Part shown: piece by piece, positions 16,666-25,085 of the stretch
How the letters are laid out: every line of letters begins with the position of its first letter
How positions within the stretch are numbered: position 1 is the first letter of the stretch
Source of the DNA: Collinsella phocaeensis
GTDB lineage: Bacteria > Actinomycetota > Coriobacteriia > Coriobacteriales > Coriobacteriaceae
Direction of reading: 5' to 3'
DNA: 64,000 bases
NCBI RefSeq assembly: GCF_900119895.1
Contig: NZ_FQLR01000004.1
Location: 124,001-188,000 of the forward strand
Program-made: the position numbers and the translations under genes
Notes under the pieces: model-generated
Database searches by the model: none
Told to the model about the DNA's origin: nothing
What the model saw: only the letters and a program-made list of their open reading frames with translations

Positions 16666-18726
16666 CTAGTCCTGGGGCTTCTCGGGCAACGGCCCGGTGA
16701 AGGAGGGGCCGAGCGATGAGGCCAGGGTGTTCCGAATCGACTCGCCGTGCGCCTGGAGCGCGTCGTGCAGCTGCTGCTGGGCGCCGGCGTCGTCGAGGTG
16801 GATGGGCAGCACGTCGGACACCGCGTCTTCCACCAGGCCCACGTAGGTGGTCGCGGCATCGGCGGTGAGGTGCGTGCCGTCTCCGTCGAACAGCTCGCCG
16901 CGGCCCTCGCTGTAGCCGAACCAGTCGACGACGCGCACGTTGTCGTAGCGCTCGGCTGCGCGCTTGAGCGTGTCGTTCGTGGGTCCCACCCATTGGCGCG
17001 GGCTGCGCGTGGTGATGAAGACCACGGTCCGCTCGGTGCCCGCGATGCCCATGAGCTCGTCGATCTGCTCGTCGCTCATGGGGCCGTTCGTGCCCAGGGC
17101 GAACACGAGGATGCCGCCCGCCAGGCCGCGGTCCACGAGGTCGCGGTAGATGTCGATGCCCGTCGAGAACTGGCGGCTCACCTTGGCGTCGATGAGGCCG
17201 TGGGGGAAGGCCTGCGCGAACGCCTGCTCGGCGCGGACGGATACCGAGTCGCCGATCCAGACGATGTCGTACGAGCCCGCCGGCCAGGCGCCGTCTTCTT
17301 GCCCGGAGGGCGTCCCGGCGCTCTGCGCACCCGCCTCGTCGCCCGCTTCGCCCTGCCCCTCGTCGCCGTTGAGCAGGGCGGCGCCCTCCTCGGACATGGC
17401 GTCGGTCTTGGGCACGAAGACGAGGCCGGCCGCGGCGGTAAGGCAGATGACGGCGACGGCGGAGGCTAGGGCGATAGCCCTGGCGCCGGGCTTGCGCGCA
17501 CGCAGGGTCTCGGGCCTGAAATCCCCTGCCTTGACGCGCGCGATGAGGGCTCCTGCCGCGCCGCGGCGGAAGGGCGTCTCGATGAAGCGGTACGAGAGCT
17601 CCGCCGCGCCCACGACGACAGCGATCTGCAGCAGATGGATCCACCACGGCTTCACCGTGATGTCGGAGACGGGGTTCATGAGCAGCAGCAGCGGGTAGTG
17701 CCACAGGTAGATGCCGTATGAGCGCTTGCCGAGCCAGACCAGGGGCTTCGCGGAGAAGAGCCGGGCGAGCGGGCTGCCGTCGCGCAGGCACGCGGCGATG
17801 AGGCCGCAGGCGAACAGCGATGCGAGCAGGGTGCCCCCGCGGTACTGGAAGGCGGTGTAGCCGTTGGTGAGCACCATGATGAGGCAGAGGCCCGCGAGGC
17901 TCGCGAGCCCCACGATGTCGAGCCCGTGCCCGCCGGGCACCGCGCCGTCGACGCGCTTCCGGGCGCGCTCGGGCACGAAGGCGAGCCAGGCGCCGAGCAG
18001 CAGGGAGAAGATGCGGGTGTCGGTGCCGTAGTAGACGCGGCTCGGGTCGGCGGCGGGGTCGTACAGCACGCTCATCGCCAGGGCGCTCGCGGCCGCCACG
18101 ACGAGCACGCCGCGGCGCACTGCGCGCTTCCGGCAGCCGAGCCTGAAGGCGACGACGAGGGCGAGGGGCCAGATGAGGTAGAACTGCTCCTCGATGGCGA
18201 GCGACCAGAAGTGCGTGAGGGGAGACGGGTCGCCCAGGGCGTTGAAGTAGCTCACGTCGCGCAGGATCTGCCACCAGTTGTTGAAGAACAGCAGAGACGG
18301 GAGTATGTCGCCGCGCATCTTGGTGAGCATCACGTGGTTGAACAGGGTGCACAGCGCGGCGGTGACGACGATGACCGCGACGATCGCGGGCATGAGCCGG
18401 CGCAGGCGCCTTACCCAGAAGTCCTTGAGGTCGATGCGTCCCGTGCCGTCGTGCTCGACGAGCATCAGATGGGTGATCAGGTAGCCGGAGAGCACGAAGA
18501 ACACCGTGACGCCCTGCAGTCCGCCCTGCGCCCAGGTCACGTTGAGGTGGTAGAGCACGACCGCGATGACGGCGAGCGCGCGGATGCCGTCGAGCGCGGG
18601 GATGTAGCGCGGTTTGGGGCGCGCGGCAGCGGTCGCCTGCCCGGCCCCCTCGCTGTGGCGCGATGGGGAGTGGAGGGGCTGCTCGGGCGCCGGGTGCCGA
18701 TGCTGTTCGGTTCCGTCGTGAGTCAT
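16666..18726 (-). CDS. OatA/OafA-like membrane O-acyltransferase with SGNH domain
   Basis: About 686 residues. An acyltransferase-3 domain (about residues 35-400) has ten or so membrane helices with YIPALDGIRALAVIAVVLYH and VFFVLSGYLIT, including the family R and H residues. A further helix leads to an extracytoplasmic SGNH domain with IGDSVSV (Ser), ALGTNGP (Asn) and DGTHL (catalytic Asp and His). This layout matches peptidoglycan O-acetyltransferases such as OatA, which move acetyl groups across the membrane onto muramic acid; other glycans are possible. The ATG at 18726 is used, but no strong ribosome site is visible and a TTG at 18741 is an alternative. It is divergent from the DeoR-type gene. 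Confidence 0.9.
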   Translation of the reverse strand: MTHDGTEQHRHPAPEQPLHSPSRHSEGAGQATAAARPKPRYIPALDGIRALAVIAVVLYHLNVTWAQGGLQGVTVFFVLSGYLITHLMLVEHDGTGRIDLKDFWVRRLRRLMPAIVAVIVVTAALCTLFNHVMLTKMRGDILPSLLFFNNWWQILRDVSYFNALGDPSPLTHFWSLAIEEQFYLIWPLALVVAFRLGCRKRAVRRGVLVVAAASALAMSVLYDPAADPSRVYYGTDTRIFSLLLGAWLAFVPERARKRVDGAVPGGHGLDIVGLASLAGLCLIMVLTNGYTAFQYRGGTLLASLFACGLIAACLRDGSPLARLFSAKPLVWLGKRSYGIYLWHYPLLLLMNPVSDITVKPWWIHLLQIAVVVGAAELSYRFIETPFRRGAAGALIARVKAGDFRPETLRARKPGARAIALASAVAVICLTAAAGLVFVPKTDAMSEEGAALLNGDEGQGEAGDEAGAQSAGTPSGQEDGAWPAGSYDIVWIGDSVSVRAEQAFAQAFPHGLIDAKVSRQFSTGIDIYRDLVDRGLAGGILVFALGTNGPMSDEQIDELMGIAGTERTVVFITTRSPRQWVGPTNDTLKRAAERYDNVRVVDWFGYSEGRGELFDGDGTHLTADAATTYVGLVEDAVSDVLPIHLDDAGAQQQLHDALQAHGESIRNTLASSLGPSFTGPLPEKPQD

Positions 18727-18923
18727 ATGGGATGGGTCCAATCGGGGACGCTGGGTCTGTGGCAGAGATATTCTGCATTGTAGCCGTCTTGCCGGGTGCG
18801 CGCCCAGGGCTGCATCGGGCCTGCTATATACTCATATGGGTGATGTGCGGCCGTCGGAACGCGGCCGCTAGCCGCGCGTCCGCGCCCGTGCGCGGCGCGC
18901 CCGCCATCGGCAGGGAGGTTGGT

Positions 18924-19736
18924 ATGTGGAGGTCCCCGGATACAGGCGACCGCAAGGTCTCGGTTGACGAGCGCCGCGCGCTGATCGTCGAGGAGGTCAT
19001 GCGCCGCGCCTCGCTGCAGGTGTCCGATATCTGCGAGCGCTTCGGCGTCTCGGAGGTGACCGCGCGCAACGACCTCGACAAGCTCGAGAAGAGCGGCAAG
19101 CTGCGGCGCACGCACGGCGGCGCGGTTCCCATCGCCCGCGCGGTGACGGTCTCCTGTCCCGACCGCCGCATGAACGTCAACGTCGAGGCCAAGCGGGCGG
19201 TGGCGGAGTGCGCGGCGTCCCTTGTGTCCGATGGCGATACGCTGCTCGTGGACACGGGAACGACGACCTTCGAGTTCGTGCAGCTCCTCAACGACAAGAA
19301 CGACCTCACCATCGTGACGAGCGACCTCTCCATCGCCTCGTTCGCCGATTCCAACCTGCCCCGTGCGCAGATTCTGCTGCTCGGCGGCATGCTGCGCAAA
19401 AACCATCGGTATGCGACGGGCGACATCACCACCGGCGTCATGGACAGCCTGTTCGTCGATCGCGCCTTTCTCGCGACCGACTCGTTCAGCCCCGAGGGCG
19501 GTTTCACCACGGACCACGTGGGGAACGCGAGCGTGAAGTCGCACATGCTGAGCCATGCCCGCGAGCGGATCATGCTCATGGATGCGAGCAAGGTGCGCGA
19601 TCCCGGGCTCGTGCGGTTCGCGGGAATCGATGACTTCGATATCGTCGTGACCGACTACGACCCCGAGGGCGTGCTTTCCGACGCCGTGACGGAATCCGAG
19701 CGGTATGTGCGCCTTATCGTGACCGGTGCCGAATAG
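18924..19736 (+). CDS. DeoR-family transcriptional regulator
   Basis: 270 residues. The N-terminal DeoR winged helix (about residues 12-65) has VSDICERFGVSEVTARNDLDKL and KLRRTHGGAVPI. The sugar-phosphate-sensing domain follows, with GDTLLVDTGTTTFEF, the LLGGMLRKNHRYATGD segment and LMDASKV. Such proteins usually repress sugar or nucleoside genes and respond to phosphorylated sugars. GGGAGG 7 bp upstream fixes the ATG at 18924; earlier open frame overlaps the divergent gene. No sugar operon is adjacent, so its target is unknown. The divergent acyltransferase gene is a possible target. A terminator lies downstream. Confidence 0.92.
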   Translation: MWRSPDTGDRKVSVDERRALIVEEVMRRASLQVSDICERFGVSEVTARNDLDKLEKSGKLRRTHGGAVPIARAVTVSCPDRRMNVNVEAKRAVAECAASLVSDGDTLLVDTGTTTFEFVQLLNDKNDLTIVTSDLSIASFADSNLPRAQILLLGGMLRKNHRYATGDITTGVMDSLFVDRAFLATDSFSPEGGFTTDHVGNASVKSHMLSHARERIMLMDASKVRDPGLVRFAGIDDFDIVVTDYDPEGVLSDAVTESERYVRLIVTGAE

Positions 19737-19850
19737 GGCCGTGGCCAGCGTACCTATCGCTTCGAGACCCTCGGGCCCATCGGTTCCCGCGCGGATGCGA
19801 CGGGTCCTTCTCCGCCGCCCGAACCGGTGGCGTCGCGCGCGAGATGCAAG

Positions 19851-19881
19851 GAGGCGCCGCGACCATGGGCCGCGGCGCCTC
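19851..19881. terminator. Bidirectional terminator between deoR-type gene and lemA
   Basis: Perfect 10-bp stem (19851-19860 and 19872-19881) followed by TTCT. The flanking genes are convergent. Confidence 0.6.
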
Positions 19882-19927
19882 TTCTGTGCGCTGATGCTGC
19901 GACGGGATCCCGGAGCGGGCGGTCCGG

Positions 19928-20479
19928 CTAGAACTTGACCTGCGGGACCTCGCGCGCGGCCTCGGCCGCCTCGAAGCCCGTGCGCTCCTTGAACTGGAAG
20001 ATGCCGGCGAAGATGTTGCCGGGGAAGGTCTGGATGGCGTTGTTGTAGTTGAGGACGCAGTCGTTGTAGCTCTGGCGCGCGTAGGAGATCTTGTTCTCGG
20101 TGTCCTCGAGCGAAGTCTGGAGCTGCGAGAAGTTCGCGTTCGCCTTGAGGTCGGGATAGGCCTCGGCGACGGCGAAGAGCTGGCGGAGCGCGCCGGTGAG
20201 AAGGTTGTCGGCGTCCATCTTCGCGTCGGGGGTGGTGGCGGATGCGGCCGCGTTGCGGGCGGAGACGACCGCGTCGAGCGTCTCCTTCTCGTGCGCGGCG
20301 TAGCCCTTCACGGTCTCCACCAGGTTGGGGATCATGTCGTTGCGGCGCTGCAGCTGGGTGTCGATGTTCTGCCACGCGTTGTCGATGCGGTTGCGCAGCG
20401 TGACCATGTTGTTGTAGATGCCGGCGATCGCGATGGCGATGGCGACGACAACGACGATGCCGATGATGGCCGGGATCAT
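19928..20479 (-). CDS. lemA: LemA family protein
   Basis: 183 residues. An N-terminal membrane helix (about 3-22) is followed by the LemA helical-bundle signature NMVTLRNRIDNAWQNIDTQL, RRNDMIPNLVETVKGY and the TLDAVVSARNAA region. The near-C-terminal FKERTGFEAAEAAREVPQV also matches the family. LemA proteins are membrane-anchored with a helical domain; their role is poorly known. GGAGC 6 bp before the ATG supports the start. The usual partner genes (HtpX-like protease or TPM-domain protein) are not adjacent here. Confidence 0.93.
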   Translation of the reverse strand: MIPAIIGIVVVVAIAIAIAGIYNNMVTLRNRIDNAWQNIDTQLQRRNDMIPNLVETVKGYAAHEKETLDAVVSARNAAASATTPDAKMDADNLLTGALRQLFAVAEAYPDLKANANFSQLQTSLEDTENKISYARQSYNDCVLNYNNAIQTFPGNIFAGIFQFKERTGFEAAEAAREVPQVKF

Positions 20480-20904
20480 TGAAGCTCCGTTCCCGGGGAG
20501 TCCCCGTGGGTTCGATGCGGCGTGGCCGCGGTGCAGATAGATGAAGTATACCCGGTTGAAGCTGGCTGGAGTCGTCGAGTTGGGGGGGCGCGCGATGTCG
20601 GCCGGGGCCCGCCGAGAGCACGCCGAGCTCGACCGTCGATGTTGTCGGGGTTGGCCGCGCGGCCTGGCTGGCGCCCGCTGCCGCGCGCGATCAAGTTCTG
20701 GGCCGGCTTTGCCGGCCGAGGGTCCCGCCGTGGGTGCCGCCGTGCGCCCCGATGCCGCCCGCGCCGCCCGCCGCCCCCGTGTCGCAGCCTGCCTGCAGCC
20801 GGTCGGCGATGCAGCCGGTCGGTGCCTGCGCGCCGCGGCTCATCATCCGCTGACGGACGCTTTCGCATCGGTCGGCGAGGGGGTGCGCTGTGAAGATGCT
20901 ATTG
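20480..20904. other. Gene-free GC-rich stretch
   Basis: Part of a 506-bp gap between the divergent lemA and TetR-type genes. The overlapping open frames here are arginine-rich shadows without ribosome sites. I see no RNA gene or clear repeat in it. Confidence 0.5.
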
Positions 20905-20922
20905 TTATCAGATGTGTGATAA
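20905..20922 (+). promoter_or_regulatory. Candidate operator for the TetR-type regulator
   Basis: TTATCA-6-TGATAA inverted repeat 64 bp before the regulator start, in an AT-rich patch. Two direct TGTAAC repeats (20931 and 20947) lie between it and the gene. It could be an autoregulatory site. Confidence 0.4.
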
Positions 20923-20985
20923 ACGATAGATGTAACTTAACTGCCGTGTAACGAGACGGTGTAAATATAGGAAAAGGGGCGACCG

Positions 20986-21570
20986 ATGGACCTTCGCATC
21001 GAAAAGACCTACAAGGCGCTGATCACCGCGTTCGGCGAGCTGCTCGAGGAGCGGCCGTACGAGCAGATCACGGTTGCGATGCTGTGCGAGCGCGCCATGA
21101 TCCGACGGACCACGTTCTACAAGCATTTCGCCGACAAAGCGGAGTTCTTCGTCTTCTTCGCCGACAACATGCGCTTCGAGCTGATGAGGATCGGCGACGA
21201 GGGCGCCGAGAAGATGGGGGGCGTCGGCGGTCTCGACAAGCATGCCGCGGTGTTCCACCAGCTCGCCGACTACCTGCTGAAGCACGAGGCGGCGATGGAC
21301 AACATCTTCGCGAGCTCCATGGTGGGCGCGATGACGATCGTGATCTGCGAGAAGGCGGCGGAGGTCCTGCGCGAGCGCTACGCCTCGCAGGCAGAAGACC
21401 CCGAGTCGGAGGAATTCCTCGCGGCATGCGAGTTCGCTGCGGGCGGCATCATCCGCCTGCTGCAGATGTGGTGGGAGTCCGAGGGCCGCGGCGAGAGCGA
21501 GGACCGCTTCGTCGAGGCGTCCGTGAAGCTCGTCGCGCGGACGCTCGCGGAGCCCGCTGCGGAGCGATAG
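20986..21570 (+). CDS. TetR/AcrR-family transcriptional regulator
   Basis: 194 residues. The N-terminal helix-turn-helix (about 5-55) has ALITAFGELLEERPYEQITV and MLCERAMIRRTTFYKHFADK, the typical TetR signature. The all-helical C-terminal domain should bind a ligand, not identified. An AAAAGGGGCG site precedes the ATG. The gene stands alone, followed by tRNA genes, and no efflux gene is adjacent. It may control only distant genes, possibly including its own promoter. Confidence 0.88.
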   Translation: MDLRIEKTYKALITAFGELLEERPYEQITVAMLCERAMIRRTTFYKHFADKAEFFVFFADNMRFELMRIGDEGAEKMGGVGGLDKHAAVFHQLADYLLKHEAAMDNIFASSMVGAMTIVICEKAAEVLRERYASQAEDPESEEFLAACEFAAGGIIRLLQMWWESEGRGESEDRFVEASVKLVARTLAEPAAER

Positions 21571-21738
21571 CGGGCGGGAGCCTGGGCGGCGGGCGAGCAA
21601 GGAGGTTGCGCGCCGTTCGATTCTCGTACGGCATCTCTGGCCAGCGGTTTCGTTCCAAGGGCACGAAAAATCTCAAATCGGGGAAATTTTTCGCTTGCAC
21701 TCATGTCTCGTTAGGGTACAATTTCCCCTGCATTACAC

Positions 21739-21829
21739 GGAGAGTTGTCCGAGCGGCCGAAGGAGCACGATTGGAAATCGTGTAGGCGCCAAAAGCGTCT
21801 CCGGGGTTCAAATCCCCGACTCTCCGCCA
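21739..21829 (+). tRNA. tRNA-Ser (anticodon GGA)
   Basis: 91 nt with encoded CCA. The acceptor stem is GGAGAGT/ACTCTCC, the anticodon loop TTGGAAA gives GGA, and the variable arm is long. Confidence 0.96.
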
Positions 21830-21840
21830 GCATCTTCTTC

Positions 21841-21868
21841 ATGGCGCGCCCTTTGGACGCGCCATGTT
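21841..21868 (+). terminator. Hairpin between two tRNA-Ser genes
   Basis: Perfect 8-bp stem (21841-21848 and 21858-21865) followed by GTTT. It may be a weak terminator or processing hairpin. Confidence 0.4.
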
Positions 21869-21879
21869 TCACTCCATGC

Positions 21880-21972
21880 GGAGGAGTGGCAGAGTGGTTG
21901 AATGCGGCGGTCTCGAAAACCGTTTACCCGGTGTTCCCGGGTACGAGGGTTCGAATCCCTCCTCCTCCGCCA
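21880..21972 (+). tRNA. tRNA-Ser (anticodon CGA)
   Basis: 93 nt with encoded CCA. The acceptor stem is GGAGGAG/CTCCTCC, the anticodon loop TCTCGAAAA gives CGA, and the variable arm is long. Confidence 0.96.
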
Positions 21973-21987
21973 TCATCGATTGAGCGC

Positions 21988-22013
21988 AGCGAGCCCGAGC
22001 GGCTCGCTTTTTT
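21988..22013 (+). terminator. Terminator of tRNA-Ser(CGA)
   Basis: Perfect 8-bp stem (21988-21995 and 22001-22008) followed by a six-T run. Confidence 0.8.
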
Positions 22014-22125
22014 GTGCCCCGTGCCCGGATTCGAACCCGGAAGGGCGCGGAGGCGGCCGCGCTTTGATGCCGCGCGACCTCGGGATGGCGCCCACCCCAA
22101 TCCGAGGCCCTTCGCCCCGGGCCGT

Positions 22126-22154
22126 CTCAATGTAGGGACAGTCCCTACGTTGAG
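22126..22154. repeat. REP-like palindrome, variant copy 4
   Basis: 13-bp arms with one mismatch (22126-22138 and 22142-22154) and a 3-nt loop. It shares CTCAA...GGGACAG...TTGAG with the other copies, but the core is folded into the stem. Confidence 0.55.
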
Positions 22155-22270
22155 GCGGGGGCAGCGCAGGGGCGAGGGAAACGCTTAAAGGTCGCTTAAT
22201 CCCGTGGCTGCCTGGTTGGCTGCGGCTCCATGCGGATACACTCAGGGCATGTGAAACCGAAGGAGTGACG

Positions 22271-23413
22271 ATGTACGCACAGCAGCTTGGCTTCGCATCT
22301 TCGTGGAAGATGCTGACCCGTGACAAAGGGTGGATCAAACCGATGCTCGTCCTTACGATCGTGGGATGGATCCCCGTCGTCGGGCAGATGGCGATCTTCG
22401 GATACGCGCTCGAGTGGGCGCGCTTGACCGCTTGGGGCGTCGACGCCGCGCCCAAGCAGCGCGGCGTGGATGTCGGCAAGGTCATGCGCACCGGCTGCGT
22501 CGCGTTTATCATCTCGGTGCTCATGAGCGCCGCGGCCACTATCGTGGGCGCGGCTCTGTTCGGCTCGTGGGCGACGGCGTTCGCGCTGCCGATGGGCTCC
22601 GGGCTTCTGGCCATGCTCTACACCGGGATCATGAGCGGTGTCGGGGCGCTTGGAAGCCTGGGCGTGCTGGTGATCGGCCTCGTGCTCGAGGCCTTCATCA
22701 TGGCGGCCATGCTGCGCGCCACGATCTACGATTCGTTCGGTGCCGCCTGGCGTGTTGACCGGATCTGCCAGATGGTCGCGCGCGACCCCGGCGGCTTCGC
22801 GCACGTCTACGCGGTCTCCCTGATCGGCGGATTCATCAATTGGGCCTATTCCGCGCTCGTCTCGCTCATCGGAACGGCGGTGATGGCTTTCGGGGCGGTC
22901 GGCATCGGGTTCGCGTTCGACCGGGGCGTGGAGCGCATGGTGCTCGGGACGGCTCCGGGGATAATCATGGTGGCCGTCGTCTGCGCGATCGCCCTGCTCT
23001 TCGTGGGTTCCGTTATCGCGACCGTCATGCAGCTCCTCGCGGTCAACGCGATGGGCCAGTGGTTCTGTCGGTTCAGCGTCGATCGCTGGGGCGTCTCGTC
23101 CGCCCCGCTTCCGGACGGGGTTCCCGCAGCGATGGGCGACGCCTCCTCCTCGACACCCCGTCGACCGGAGGAATCCGATGCGGTCGGTGCGGAGCAGGCA
23201 CAGGGCGAACCGGCGCGGCAGGCGCAGGACCAGGAACAGGATGTCCCGATGCATGCCGTGCCGGTCCAGGAAGCCCCGGTGACGTGCGGGCAGGCTCGGG
23301 AAGATGCCGCTCCGGACGCCTGTGAGGCGGATGGCGCGGACCCTTCGCAGCCCGATGCGGGGCAGCCCGAGGATGCTGTCCGTGCGGAGGCGAATCAGGG
23401 ACGGGACGCGTAG
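22271..23413 (+). CDS. DUF4013 family membrane protein
   Basis: 380 residues. It opens with a DUF4013 pattern: SWKMLTRDKGWIKPMLVLTI, a proline-containing helix and FGYALEWARLTAWG. About six hydrophobic helices fill residues 25-270. The last 110 residues are acidic, Gln/Ala/Pro-rich and probably disordered and cytoplasmic. GGAG 7 bp upstream selects the ATG at 22271 over the GTG six bases earlier. The function of the family is unknown. The gene is flanked by tRNA genes and the ribosomal operon and seems independent. Confidence 0.8.
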   Translation: MYAQQLGFASSWKMLTRDKGWIKPMLVLTIVGWIPVVGQMAIFGYALEWARLTAWGVDAAPKQRGVDVGKVMRTGCVAFIISVLMSAAATIVGAALFGSWATAFALPMGSGLLAMLYTGIMSGVGALGSLGVLVIGLVLEAFIMAAMLRATIYDSFGAAWRVDRICQMVARDPGGFAHVYAVSLIGGFINWAYSALVSLIGTAVMAFGAVGIGFAFDRGVERMVLGTAPGIIMVAVVCAIALLFVGSVIATVMQLLAVNAMGQWFCRFSVDRWGVSSAPLPDGVPAAMGDASSSTPRRPEESDAVGAEQAQGEPARQAQDQEQDVPMHAVPVQEAPVTCGQAREDAAPDACEADGADPSQPDAGQPEDAVRAEANQGRDA

Positions 23414-23762
23414 TTCCGTGTCAACCGATCTGCCGGCGACGTGTCGGCGGGACGATGCGAAATCGGATGCAGGCGCCCCGGCGGGACGGTCCGCCGGGGC
23501 ACAGTTGTGAAAAGCGGATGAGGTTCACGTGCGGATGCGGACCAGATACGTGAAGCCCACGCGCAAGCTCGCTCGTTCGCGACCTCGTCGGGCGGGGGCG
23601 TTTTGCGTGGCGTTCGATGCGTGTCGGGACTGTTTCCCGAGCGGTTGGGGGAATGGGAGAAAAACGTCCGGGCGCCATGCGATGCTGAGGGGGCGCGACG
23701 CGGTCGGGGCTGCGACCGGCTCCCTGATTGTGTGGAGGTCATGAGGTTGTACCTGCGGTTAG
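23414..23762. other. Gene-free region upstream of the S6 operon
   Basis: About 350 bp of moderately GC-rich DNA without a credible open frame, RNA gene or repeat. The promoter and leader of rpsF follow it. Confidence 0.5.
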
Positions 23763-23791
23763 TTGAGGGCAGAGGCCGGTTGGTCTAAAGT
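23763..23791 (+). promoter_or_regulatory. Promoter of the rpsF-ssb-rpsR operon
   Basis: TTGAGG (23763-23768), a 17-bp spacer and TAAAGT (23786-23791), about 70 bp before rpsF. Confidence 0.55.
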
Positions 23792-23807
23792 ATCCTAGTC
23801 CTTTCCT

Positions 23808-23836
23808 GCTTCGGGCGCACCTTCACGACCCGAAGC
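23808..23836 (+). promoter_or_regulatory. Candidate S6:S18 autoregulatory leader hairpin
   Basis: An 8-bp stem (23808-23815 and 23829-23836) containing CCG/CGG encloses a 13-nt loop, and lies just before the rpsF ribosome site. A CCG-bearing hairpin in rpsF leaders is known to bind the S6:S18 complex and limit its own translation. Fit is by position and general shape only. Confidence 0.4.
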
Positions 23837-23860
23837 CTTATGCCCAGAGGAGGTGACCAA

Positions 23861-24154
23861 ATGAAGGCCTATGAACTGCTGTTCTTTGTTGACCCCGCTC
23901 TCGATCCCGAGACTCGTCTCGCCGTGATGAAGCGTATCGATACCACGATCGCCGAGGGTAACGGTAAGGTCGACAACGTTGACGAGTGGGGCAAGCGCAA
24001 GCTCGCCTACGAGATCAACAAGCTCACCGAAGGTGATTACACCCTCATCAACTTCCATGCAGACCCTGCTCAGATCGCCGAGCTCGATCGCGTCCTGCGC
24101 ATCACCGATGCCGTGGTTCGTCACATGATCGTCCGTCGCGACGACCAGGAGTAA
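23861..24154 (+). CDS. rpsF: 30S ribosomal protein S6
   Basis: 97 residues, a normal length. MKAYELLFFVDP, the KLAYEIN segment in GKRKLAYEINKL, and VVRHMIVR near the end are S6 hallmarks. S6 binds S18 and 16S rRNA in the platform of the small subunit. AGAGGAGGTGA lies 7 bp before the ATG, which selects this start over an in-frame upstream ATG at 23840. First gene of the operon with ssb, rpsR, a DUF2232 gene and rplI. Confidence 0.97.
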   Translation: MKAYELLFFVDPALDPETRLAVMKRIDTTIAEGNGKVDNVDEWGKRKLAYEINKLTEGDYTLINFHADPAQIAELDRVLRITDAVVRHMIVRRDDQE

Positions 24155-24220
24155 GCATCGCTTTGGAAGATGGATCGCCGGCGCCGTCGCCGGCATCCGC
24201 GCATGAGAGGTAGTGAAAGC

Positions 24221-24694
24221 ATGAGCATCAACCGAGTCAACATCTCCGGTAATCTCACCCGCGACCCCGAGCTGCGCGCCACCGCGAGCGGCACCCAGGT
24301 GCTCTCGTTCGGCGTCGCGGTCAACGACCGTCGCCGCAACCCGCAGACCGGTGAGTGGGAGGATTACCCCAACTTCGTGGACTGCACGATGTTCGGGACG
24401 CGTGCCGAAGCCGTGAGCCGCTATCTCTCGAAGGGGTCGAAGGTCGCGATCGAAGGGAAGCTGCGCTACAGCTCCTGGGAGCGCGACGGCCAGCGCCGCA
24501 GCAAGCTCGAGGTCATCGTCGATGAGATCGAGTTCATGAGCCGCGGCGGCGGCCAGGGCGGTCAGGGCGACTACGGCAATGCCGGCGGTGGCTCCTATGG
24601 CGGCGGTTACGCCGCGCCCGTTCCGCAGGCGGCTCCTGCACCCGTGCAGGCGCCCCCGGCGGTCGACGTCTACGATGATGACATTCCGTTCTAA
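24221..24694 (+). CDS. ssb: Single-stranded DNA-binding protein
   Basis: 157 residues. The OB fold occupies residues 1-110 (MSINRVNISGNLTRDPELR, NFVDCTMFGTRAEAVSRYL, KGSKVAIEGKL). A Gly/Gln/Pro-rich linker follows, and the acidic tip DDDIPF binds partner proteins in replication and repair. GAGAGG lies about 11 bp upstream of the ATG. Placement between rpsF and rpsR is the classical bacterial order. Confidence 0.97.
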   Translation: MSINRVNISGNLTRDPELRATASGTQVLSFGVAVNDRRRNPQTGEWEDYPNFVDCTMFGTRAEAVSRYLSKGSKVAIEGKLRYSSWERDGQRRSKLEVIVDEIEFMSRGGGQGGQGDYGNAGGGSYGGGYAAPVPQAAPAPVQAPPAVDVYDDDIPF

Positions 24695-24795
24695 GGTCCT
24701 TCGGGAATCTTGGTAACGGCGTGACTCGCCAAACGTAAGTGAGCGGCGCTCGCGGAACATGTGGGCTGCGCGCGCCAAACGAAAGGTATTTTGAC

Positions 24796-25062
24796 ATGGC
24801 TAATGATTATTCTGCACGTCAGCCGCGTCGTAAGTACTGCCAGTTCTGCAAGGAGAACACCGAGTATATCGACTACAAGGATACTCAGCTTCTCCGTAAG
24901 TACATGACCGACCGCGGCAAGATCAAGCCCCGTCGCGTCACTGGCGCTTGCACGCAGCATCAGCACGACATCGCGAACGCCATCAAGCGCGCTCGCGAGA
25001 TGGCTCTCCTGCCGTACGCTGTGCCCGTGGTCTCTTCCCGCGGCAACCGCGACCGCGGCTAG
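24796..25062 (+). CDS. rpsR: 30S ribosomal protein S18
   Basis: 88 residues. [20 protein letters not shown] keeps a CXXC pair, and the core [18 protein letters not shown] and [13 protein letters not shown] are typical of S18. It pairs with S6 in the small-subunit platform. GAAAGG lies about 9 bp before the ATG. The CXXC suggests a zinc-binding (C+) form, although only three cysteines are apparent. Confidence 0.97.
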   Translation: MANDYSARQPRRKYCQFCKENTEYIDYKDTQLLRKYMTDRGKIKPRRVTGACTQHQHDIANAIKRAREMALLPYAVPVVSSRGNRDRG

Positions 25063-25085
25063 GTTTTCGAGGTCTGACTGAGTAG

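Noticed and set aside
14511-18778. Several long minus-strand frames of 400-780 codons across the ABC genes and acyltransferase region
   Set aside because: They are His/Arg/Asp-rich complements or offset frames of genes with clear catalytic motifs.
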